Positions 1 through 5,370 of a DNA stretch of 6,217 nt are shown here, piece after piece (the first letter of the stretch is position 1; each line of letters opens with the position of its first letter). This stretch comes from an uncultured Porphyromonadaceae bacterium. Its GTDB lineage: Bacteria; Bacteroidota; Bacteroidia; Bacteroidales; Muribaculaceae. Location of the stretch: positions 1-6,217 of the forward strand of contig CAMWYV010000078.1 of the NCBI GenBank assembly GCA_947178565.1, given 5' to 3'. The notes under the pieces were generated by a model, which saw nothing but the letters and a program-made list of their open reading frames with translations, did no database searches and was not told the origin of the DNA. The position numbers were made by a program, and so were the translations under genes.

Positions 1-1
1 T

Positions 2-223
2 GGCAACACACTTGTCCGCATCAATCAGGGTGGTGAAATCGGTGAGTTCGTAACAGTAGGATGTCCGTTCACAATGAGTAACTATCAGCCTACATACGGT
101 CCTGCGCCTTCACTTGGCGGAAACACCGCAGAAGTGCTCACATCACTCGGATATACCGCCGAGCAGCAGGCTGAATTTGCCAAGAACGGCACAACAGAGC
201 CTCTTGCAACCGGTCAGATGTAA
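2..223 (+). CDS. frc: Formyl-CoA:oxalate CoA-transferase, C-terminal part (5' truncated by window edge)
   Basis: Only the last 73 codons and the TAA stop (221-223) are present; frame is fixed by the stop. The family (class III CoA-transferases, usually about 415-430 residues) moves CoA from formyl-CoA to oxalate in the cytoplasm, giving oxalyl-CoA and formate. What is visible is the family's C-terminal segment: a GEIGEFVTVGCPF stretch, a YGPAPSLGGNTAEVL stretch matching the usual 'APxLGxHTxEVL' pattern, then the LGYT helix start. The catalytic Asp and the CoA-binding glycine loop lie upstream and cannot be checked. The C-terminus alone would not separate Frc from other class III transferases. 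The oxalate-specific name rests mainly on the next gene, oxc, 115 bases downstream, and on the frc-oxc-carrier order shared with E. coli yfdWUV. Confidence 0.82.
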   Translation, partial: GNTLVRINQGGEIGEFVTVGCPFTMSNYQPTYGPAPSLGGNTAEVLTSLGYTAEQQAEFAKNGTTEPLATGQM

Positions 224-253
224 TTGACCGCTGCAAGGCAAATATCAAAAATC

Positions 254-295
254 AAGCGGAGCGGGGTACCGTCAACCGGTCTTCGCACCGCTTTT
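254..295 (+). terminator. Intercistronic hairpin between frc and oxc (possible attenuator or mRNA-end stabiliser)
   Basis: A long imperfect stem is readable directly. AAGCGG (254-259) pairs with CCGCTT (288-293). After an A/A mismatch, GCGGGG (261-266) pairs with CTTCGC (281-286) using two G-U pairs. After a bulged T, ACCG (268-271) pairs with CGGT (277-280) around the loop TCAAC. A short T-run (292-295) follows. This resembles an intrinsic terminator, but the T-run is only four bases and no promoter is visible before oxc. Partial termination or 3'-end protection of the frc message therefore fits better than a true operon end. Confidence 0.6.
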
Positions 296-338
296 CATTA
301 TCAAAATTCAAGAAACATTCAACTAAAAAATCACAATT

Positions 339-2072
339 ATGGCTACTACAACAACTCCCGCCACTAAGCCGGAATTTCCGGAACAGGTGACCGGTATGTA
401 TATACTCGCAGAGGCACTGCGCCGTGTCGGCATCATGGATGTTTACGGTCTTGTCGGTATTCCGGTGACCGAAGTCGCATATGCCATGCAGAAAATCGGC
501 ATGAACTATTATGGATTCCGCTTTGAGCAGCAAGCCGGTATGGCTGCCGCCACCCACGGCTATCTTACCCGTCAGCCGGGTGTGCTTCTAACAGTGTCAT
601 CCCTCGGATTTCTTAACGGCTTGACTGCAACGGCAAACGCCACGATCAACTGCTACCCGATGATTCAGATTTCAGGTGCATCCGACCCTACAATGGTGGA
701 CATGAATATGGGTACATACGAGCAGCTTGACCAACTCAATACAGCTCGTCCCCTCGTAAAAGCAGCCTTCCGTTGCTCATACGCCAAAGATATTCCTTCG
801 GCTGTAGCAAGAGCTTATCGCGCAGCGGTGAGCGGTCGTCCCGGAGGCGTTTATATTGACATGACAACTCCCGCTCTCGGTGAAATCATGAACCGCGAGG
901 ATGCCGAAAAACTTTTCTATGATCCCGTGGACATCTATTCAGAGGTAGCTCCCAACGCAGAGTCGGTTGAGCGCGCCGCTGAGATTCTTGCTTCTGCGAA
1001 ACGCCCGGCTATTCTTCTCGGCAAGGGTGCCGCATACGCTCAGGCAGAAGATAAGATAAAAGAACTTGTCGATACCTACAAGATTCCTTATCTCGCAATG
1101 TCAATGGCGAAGGGTCTTCTGCCGGACAACGCTCCTTTGAGCGCACTTTCATGCCGCTCAACCATCATGGAGCAGGCTGATGTAGTTATGGTTATCGGCG
1201 CACGTATCAACTGGATGCTTGAGTTCGGCAAGGGCAAATGGAATCCTCAGATGAAATTTATACAGCTTGATGTAGAACCTCAGGAGATTGACCGCAATGT
1301 GCCTATCGCCGCACCTGTTGTTGGAGATATGAACCTGTCACTCGATGCCATACTGACAGCACTCAAAGGCAAGACCATGCAGACCGACCCAACCTGGGTA
1401 ACATCTCTACAAGCTGAGTCAAAAGAGAAAAACGCCAAATTCCAGGCTCGCCTCACCGATGCGCTCAAGGCTACACCGATGAACCACTGGAGCGCAATCA
1501 GCGCGATCAAGCCTGTGCTTGAAAGCAATCCCGATGTTATTCTCATAAACGAAGGCGCAAACACACTTGACGACACCCGCGACTCTGTGGATATGTCACT
1601 CCCGCGTCACCGCGTTGACTGCGCTACCTGGTCTATCATGGGCATGGGCATGGGATCCTGTATCGGTGCCACTGTAGCTACAGGCAAGAGCGTAGTGGCA
1701 GTTGAAGGCGACTCCGCATTCGGATTCTCCGGCATGGACTTCGCAACCATATGCCGCTATCAGCTTCCGGTAACTGTGGTGGTGTTCAATAACGGCGGTA
1801 TCTACAACGGTATAGGTGTCAACCCGTCAGGAGGCACCGCTCCCGCACCTACCACCCTTGACATAAACGCCCGTTATGACAAGATCGGCGATGCTTTCGG
1901 CGCGAAGAGCTATTATGTGACCACTACTGATGATCTCACCGCAGCCCTCAAGGAAGCTATCGCCTCCAAGAAGCCGGCTATCATTGATGTTCAGCTCGCA
2001 GCCGATTCCGGCAAGGAGAGCGGACACATCGGTTACCTCAACCCCACCCCCATTATTGAATATACCGTCTAA
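339..2072 (+). CDS. oxc: Oxalyl-CoA decarboxylase (thiamine diphosphate-dependent)
   Basis: This 577-residue cytoplasmic enzyme is close to the usual length (about 565-570). It decarboxylates oxalyl-CoA to formyl-CoA and CO2 with thiamine diphosphate, and formyl-CoA returns to Frc. Domain order is as in the family: N-terminal pyrimidine-binding domain (about 15-185), central domain (about 205-345, with GKGAAYAQ at 228-235) and C-terminal diphosphate-binding domain (about 375-560). Visible key residues are the cofactor-activating Glu63 in RFEQQAG, Tyr127-Glu128 in GTYEQLDQ, the Mg/diphosphate motif from GDSAFGFSG (457-465) to NN (484-485), Tyr489 in GGIYNG, and Ser561. These line up with Glu56, Tyr120, Glu121, Tyr483 and Ser553 of the Oxalobacter enzyme as I recall it. 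His563 stands where Oxalobacter has Arg555. The ATG at 339 follows an A-rich leader without a Shine-Dalgarno site, normal for Bacteroidetes. A related 2-hydroxyacyl-CoA lyase is the main alternative, made unlikely by neighbours and motifs. Confidence 0.93.
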   Translation: MATTTTPATKPEFPEQVTGMYILAEALRRVGIMDVYGLVGIPVTEVAYAMQKIGMNYYGFRFEQQAGMAAATHGYLTRQPGVLLTVSSLGFLNGLTATANATINCYPMIQISGASDPTMVDMNMGTYEQLDQLNTARPLVKAAFRCSYAKDIPSAVARAYRAAVSGRPGGVYIDMTTPALGEIMNREDAEKLFYDPVDIYSEVAPNAESVERAAEILASAKRPAILLGKGAAYAQAEDKIKELVDTYKIPYLAMSMAKGLLPDNAPLSALSCRSTIMEQADVVMVIGARINWMLEFGKGKWNPQMKFIQLDVEPQEIDRNVPIAAPVVGDMNLSLDAILTALKGKTMQTDPTWVTSLQAESKEKNAKFQARLTDALKATPMNHWSAISAIKPVLESNPDVILINEGANTLDDTRDSVDMSLPRHRVDCATWSIMGMGMGSCIGATVATGKSVVAVEGDSAFGFSGMDFATICRYQLPVTVVVFNNGGIYNGIGVNPSGGTAPAPTTLDINARYDKIGDAFGAKSYYVTTTDDLTAALKEAIASKKPAIIDVQLAADSGKESGHIGYLNPTPIIEYTV

Positions 2073-2130
2073 CCAGCGAGATTCAAGAATTCCCTTTAAG
2101 CATTAAGTATTAATTTTAAAATTATCTATC

Positions 2131-3102
2131 ATGAATCTATCTCATGTAATCCTATATGCCATCGTACCGATTATAGTGGTGATGCTTGCCGGATATATTT
2201 CCGGAAAGAAGGGTGTCTTCTCCGGTGACGACGCAAAAAAGTTTAACAAAGTAGTACTTGATTTCGCATTGCCTGCCGCTTTGTTTGTATCTATCGTCCA
2301 GGCATCCCGCGAAGATCTAGTGAAAGACATACGTCTTACACTTGTGTCTGCGATAGGCATCATGGCGTGCTTCATGCTGGTGTACTTTGTGTTCAGAATG
2401 TTTAAAAAGAACACCGGTGCCGATGCGGCAGTCAGCGCACTTATCAGTGGTTCTCCTACAATCGGCTTCCTCGGTTTCGCAGTGCTTGAGCCTATCTTCG
2501 GCACCTCTCCCTCAGTAGCCCTCGTTGTGGCAATCGTAGGAATCGTGGTCAACGCAATCGGTATTCCTGTAGGTCTGTCCCTGATGAACGCTTCACTCGA
2601 GAAACAGAATCCGGGTTCTACAAAGAAAGAAAGCGCATGGAAACCAGTAATCCACGCCCTTGAGCAGCCGGTGGCATGGGCTCCTATCCTTGCTGTAATC
2701 TGGGTAGTTGCCGGTATTCCCTGGCCTAAAGAACTCAGCCCTTCGTTTGACCTTATCGCCAAGGCAAACGCATCGATGGCAGTGTTCTCCGCAGGTATCA
2801 CACTTTCAGCCATAAGGTTCACTATCAACTGGCAGGCTGTGCTCGGATCAATAATGAAGATGATCCTTATGCCCGGAGTGGTACTTATTCTCGGTCTCCT
2901 TTTCCACATGGATCCGCTTAACCTCAAGATGCTCGTTGTGGCAGCTGCTCTTCCCCCTGCATTCTCCGGCATCATTATCGCCGATGAATACAATACTTAT
3001 GTTGCTACCGGCACATCATCACTCACACTCAGCGTGATACTCTTTATCGGATTCTGTCCGCTGTGGATCTGGCTTACCAATTTAGCCATAGCTGCAGCCT
3101 AA
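2131..3102 (+). CDS. AEC-family (auxin efflux carrier type) transporter, probable oxalate/formate carrier
   Basis: This 323-residue inner-membrane protein has about ten hydrophobic segments (roughly 5-22, 38-58, 68-90, 103-122, 127-152, 178-197, 205-228, 235-258, 264-285, 295-318). A polar cytoplasmic-type loop (about 154-176, rich in Lys/Glu) separates two five-helix halves. Length and layout match the AEC family, which includes E. coli YfdV and the malonate/malate carriers MdcF and MleP. Family-like features are the early LDFALPAALF helix, the SGSPTIGFLG stretch with helix-breaking Pro/Gly, and the ALPPAFSG stretch near 273-280. It starts 58 bases after oxc with no terminator between them, so it is probably co-transcribed. 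Position suggests uptake of oxalate or exchange with formate. No sequence motif proves the substrate, and it is not the MFS-type OxlT of Oxalobacter. Confidence 0.88.
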   Translation: MNLSHVILYAIVPIIVVMLAGYISGKKGVFSGDDAKKFNKVVLDFALPAALFVSIVQASREDLVKDIRLTLVSAIGIMACFMLVYFVFRMFKKNTGADAAVSALISGSPTIGFLGFAVLEPIFGTSPSVALVVAIVGIVVNAIGIPVGLSLMNASLEKQNPGSTKKESAWKPVIHALEQPVAWAPILAVIWVVAGIPWPKELSPSFDLIAKANASMAVFSAGITLSAIRFTINWQAVLGSIMKMILMPGVVLILGLLFHMDPLNLKMLVVAAALPPAFSGIIIADEYNTYVATGTSSLTLSVILFIGFCPLWIWLTNLAIAAA

Positions 3103-3133
3103 GACTGACGAAAGTGAATTCATCCAACCCAAT

Positions 3134-3168
3134 AAATCCCGGATACGCATCAGCGTCCGGGATTTTTT
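3134..3168 (+). terminator. Intrinsic terminator of the oxalate cassette
   Basis: AAATCCCGGA (3134-3143) pairs perfectly with TCCGGGATTT (3156-3165). Inside it, CGC pairs with GCG around an ATCA loop after a two-base bulge. A run of six T (3163-3168) begins within the stem's 3' arm. It lies 31 bases after the carrier's stop codon and separates the oxalate genes from the surface-glycan genes. Confidence 0.9.
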
Positions 3169-3170
3169 CG

Positions 3171-3178
3171 TATCTTTG
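3171..3178 (+). promoter_or_regulatory. Bacteroidetes -7 promoter element for the wzi-like gene
   Basis: TATCTTTG matches the TAnnTTTG -7 consensus read by the Bacteroidetes primary sigma factor. It is two bases after the terminator's T-run and 26 bases before the ATG at 3205, so the leader would be only about 20 nt. No TTG-type -33 element is seen at the right distance, because that interval is occupied by the terminator hairpin. The promoter may therefore be weak or regulated. Confidence 0.65.
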
Positions 3179-3204
3179 CAAACGTACATAATCACGCTTC
3201 TATA

Positions 3205-4671
3205 ATGCGAGCAATTAGATATTTATACCTGACGGCGGCATTTATCACCTCTCTTAAGGTCAGCGCGGCAGAGATTCCGGACAGCATAAGCTATGCGGTG
3301 GAGGGAACAGCTTCATTCAGCACCGGAGACAACACCCCGTTCTGGCTGGTAAACAACCGCTTCGGACTTTCATCTATCAAAAAAAACAACGGCTATCTAC
3401 GCGCCGGCATCTTCAAAGAAGCGAACAAAAACGGTAAGAAATTTGCCTGGGGAGCAGGAGTCGATCTTGCGGCTGCCTATAATTTCTCATCCTCATTTAT
3501 TGTGCAACAGATGTATGCCGAACTTCGCTACCGCTGCCTCGGGCTTACTGTGGGCAGCAAAGAGTTTTCGGGGGGATTCAATAACCCCCGCCTATCTACC
3601 GGCAATCTCACATTTTCTACAAACGCCCGACCGATTCCTCAGGCAAAGTTAGGTATTCCCGAATATACCAAAGTGCCCCTTACCAAGGGATGGCTCTCGG
3701 TGAAAGGATATATTTCATACGGATTTTTCACTGATTCACGCTGGCAGAAAAATTTTGCCGCCGAAGGGAGCAAGCGTACTGAAGATGTACTTTTCCACTC
3801 AAAAGCCGGATTCCTGAAAATAGGTGATTACCGGCGCTTCCCTCTTGAATTTGAAGGAGGATTACAGATGGCGGCGCAGTTTGGCGGCAAATCAATCAGA
3901 GGTAATTCCGTCATTGATATGCCCAACTCACTGAAAGACTGGCTGAAAGTGATTATCCCCTCATCGGGAGGCTCTGATACCCCTATCGGAGAGCAGACAA
4001 ATGTGTATGGCAATCACGTGGGAGACTGGAATTTCGCATTATCTTATACACCGGCAAGCAATAGATGGTCAGCAAAAGTTTATTACGACCACTTTTTTGA
4101 GGATCATTCAATGATGTTTCTTGATTACACATGGCGGGATATGCTGCTCGGAGCGGAAATGAGACTGCCGAAGAATCCTTTCGTCAGCACTGTGGTGTAT
4201 GAATATCTTATTACGAAAGATCAGGCGGGACCGGTGTATTGGGACCACACTCCAGAAATCACCGAGCAGGTGAGCGGAAGAGACCAATATTACAACCATG
4301 GCATTTATACCGGTTGGCAAAACTGGGGAATGGGCATAGGCAACCCAATGCTTATTTCACCGATATATAACCGAGACCATAGCCTCTACTTTTATCACAA
4401 CAGAGTGGAAACCCACCACCTCGGACTTGAGGGACAGCCGATTCCACTTGTAGGCTACCGGCTTCTACTGTCATACACCCGCAGCTGGGGCACATACGAC
4501 ACCCCTACTCCTAAAGTGCTTAAAAATTTCAATACTCTTATCGAGACCACATTCACCCCGCAGAAACTATCCGGATGGAGCGGAAAATTCTCTATCGCCA
4601 CTGACGGTGGTTCACTTCTCGGACCCAGCTTCGGAGTGATGGTATCCATCAAAAAGACCGGTTGGCTATGA
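3205..4671 (+). CDS. Capsule assembly protein, Wzi family (outer-membrane beta-barrel)
   Basis: This 488-residue protein has an N-terminal signal peptide (hydrophobic about 5-20, likely cleavage near Ala21-Ala22 before EIPDS). The rest is an alternating, aromatic- and glycine-rich chain typical of an outer-membrane barrel. The GDNTPFWLVNNRFG stretch at 41-54 is characteristic of the Bacteroidetes branch of the Wzi family, and the length is close to E. coli Wzi (about 480). E. coli Wzi is a surface lectin that holds capsular polysaccharide on the cell; Bacteroidetes members are less studied, so capsule attachment here is inferred. The chain ends KKTGWL, without the usual terminal Phe of barrel proteins. 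Its TGA overlaps the next gene's ATG (ATGA, 4668-4671), suggesting translational coupling. It sits just ahead of a lipid-carrier sugar transferase, consistent with a surface-glycan role. Confidence 0.85.
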   Translation: MRAIRYLYLTAAFITSLKVSAAEIPDSISYAVEGTASFSTGDNTPFWLVNNRFGLSSIKKNNGYLRAGIFKEANKNGKKFAWGAGVDLAAAYNFSSSFIVQQMYAELRYRCLGLTVGSKEFSGGFNNPRLSTGNLTFSTNARPIPQAKLGIPEYTKVPLTKGWLSVKGYISYGFFTDSRWQKNFAAEGSKRTEDVLFHSKAGFLKIGDYRRFPLEFEGGLQMAAQFGGKSIRGNSVIDMPNSLKDWLKVIIPSSGGSDTPIGEQTNVYGNHVGDWNFALSYTPASNRWSAKVYYDHFFEDHSMMFLDYTWRDMLLGAEMRLPKNPFVSTVVYEYLITKDQAGPVYWDHTPEITEQVSGRDQYYNHGIYTGWQNWGMGIGNPMLISPIYNRDHSLYFYHNRVETHHLGLEGQPIPLVGYRLLLSYTRSWGTYDTPTPKVLKNFNTLIETTFTPQKLSGWSGKFSIATDGGSLLGPSFGVMVSIKKTGWL

Positions 4672-5081
4672 AATATAATATCACAAGAATAGTGGCGTCG
4701 GTAACTATCGTTCTAATCCTCGCGACTCTTGCCTCTTGTAGAAAGGGAGGGATAAACGGCGACCTGGACGGGCAATGGAGAGTGCTGACCGTCGAAGATT
4801 TGTCAACCGGCACCGTAACGGAGCCGACCAACATTTTCTACTGCTTCTACCTGCATACGGTCAACCTATCTAATCCCGGAGTAGCCGCTACCGGCATAAT
4901 GACATATTCCGGCACTTCACTCACTTTGGAATTCCCATATTTCCCCGCTAACTATACCGAGGGCACTCTAAGTTCATGGGGGATTTATACCACTGAAACA
5001 AATTTCAAGATTGAACGGCTAAACTCTAATCATCTCACAATAGCGAGCACGAGATCAAGAATCACCATGCGCAAATTCTAA
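4668..5081 (+). CDS. Small lipoprotein, lipocalin-like (function unknown)
   Basis: The ATG at 4668 overlaps the wzi-like stop codon and gives 137 residues. An upstream in-frame TTG at 4662 would add two residues and is less likely. Lys2 and Arg7 precede a hydrophobic stretch (8-22) and a lipobox Leu-Ala-Ser-Cys with Cys24 as the lipidated residue. After Cys24 comes RKGG, not the acidic run that often sends Bacteroidetes lipoproteins to the cell surface, so a periplasm-facing location is plausible. The mature part opens with DLDGQWRVL, the 'xGxW' start seen in lipocalin-like domains, and continues as short beta-like strands ending in RITMRKF. This fits a small beta-barrel or sandwich, but the fold call is weak and no ligand can be named. 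The coupled overlap suggests it works with, or is made in proportion to, the Wzi-like protein. Confidence 0.72.
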   Translation: MKYNITRIVASVTIVLILATLASCRKGGINGDLDGQWRVLTVEDLSTGTVTEPTNIFYCFYLHTVNLSNPGVAATGIMTYSGTSLTLEFPYFPANYTEGTLSSWGIYTTETNFKIERLNSNHLTIASTRSRITMRKF

Positions 5082-5120
5082 CACATGATTTTTTTCGCGG
5101 AGAGATTTAAAACAAATCGC

Positions 5121-5151
5121 TTGCACCGTTAACATTTTTAGACTATCTTTG
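5121..5151 (+). promoter_or_regulatory. Complete Bacteroidetes promoter (-33/-7) for the glycosyltransferase transcript
   Basis: A -33 element TTGC begins at 5121, and the -7 element TATCTTTG lies at 5144-5151. The 20-base spacer (counted from TTG) is within the Bacteroidetes norm. Transcription would start near 5157, giving a leader of about 210 nt. No convincing terminator is seen between the lipoprotein stop (5081) and this promoter, so some read-through from upstream is possible. Confidence 0.8.
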
Positions 5152-5155
5152 CGGA

Positions 5156-5370
5156 AATAGGACGTTAAAACTCGGTTTATCCGGCAAAACGCCCTATTCG
5201 TCAGCTAAAAACCGAAAGGATTTTTCATGCCGACAGATTGTATACAAACAGTGCAAGCACAATGAACCAATTAAAATACAGCCACATATCACATTCTCAA
5301 CCGGAGAGCTCACACCGGTGGATGTATGGTTGCTTGCATACCCTTTCAAACACACCTAATACCTGAAATC
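5156..5370 (+). promoter_or_regulatory. Long structured 5' leader, candidate cis-regulatory RNA
   Basis: This is the transcribed part of a 289-base gap with no recognised gene. At its 5' end AATAGG (5156-5161) pairs with CCTATT (5193-5198). After an A/C mismatch, CGTT (5163-5166) pairs with AACG (5188-5191). The loop segment TCGGTTT (5172-5178) is complementary to AAACCGA (5209-5215) outside the stem, which makes an H-type pseudoknot. A competing hairpin, AAAAACC (5207-5213) with GGATTTTT (5218-5225, one bulged A) around a GAAA loop, would use the same bases and cover AAGGA (5216-5220). Further small hairpins are ACCGG/CCGGT (5300-5304 with 5315-5319) and GTATG/CATAC (5324-5328 with 5337-5341). 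Two tiny ORFs (5227-5265 and 5262-5366) overlap by ATGA and end four bases before the gene. I do not recognise a known riboswitch class. Pairings are read directly; regulation is inferred. Confidence 0.45.

Noticed and set aside
252..557. A 101-codon - strand frame spanning the frc-oxc gap
   Set aside because: Half of it is antisense to the oxc start and the rest is the intercistronic hairpin; nothing supports translation.
1280..1576. Open frames on the - strand within oxc (also 1827-2027)
   Set aside because: They lie wholly inside a well-supported enzyme gene and their translations show no family resemblance.
306..2089. The 9-mer ATTCAAGAA occurs before oxc (306-314) and before the carrier gene (2081-2089)
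   Set aside because: It is short and A/T-rich, and it lies at different distances from the starts (24 versus 41 bases); chance is the simpler explanation.
2142..2993. A 283-codon open frame on the - strand opposite the carrier gene
   Set aside because: It is the mirror of the carrier's codon pattern, has no recognisable domain or promoter, and the + strand frame is a clear ten-helix AEC protein.
5104..5118. GATTT/AAATC inverted repeat after the lipoprotein gene as a possible terminator
   Set aside because: Only five weak pairs and no T-run after it, so it does not qualify as an intrinsic terminator.
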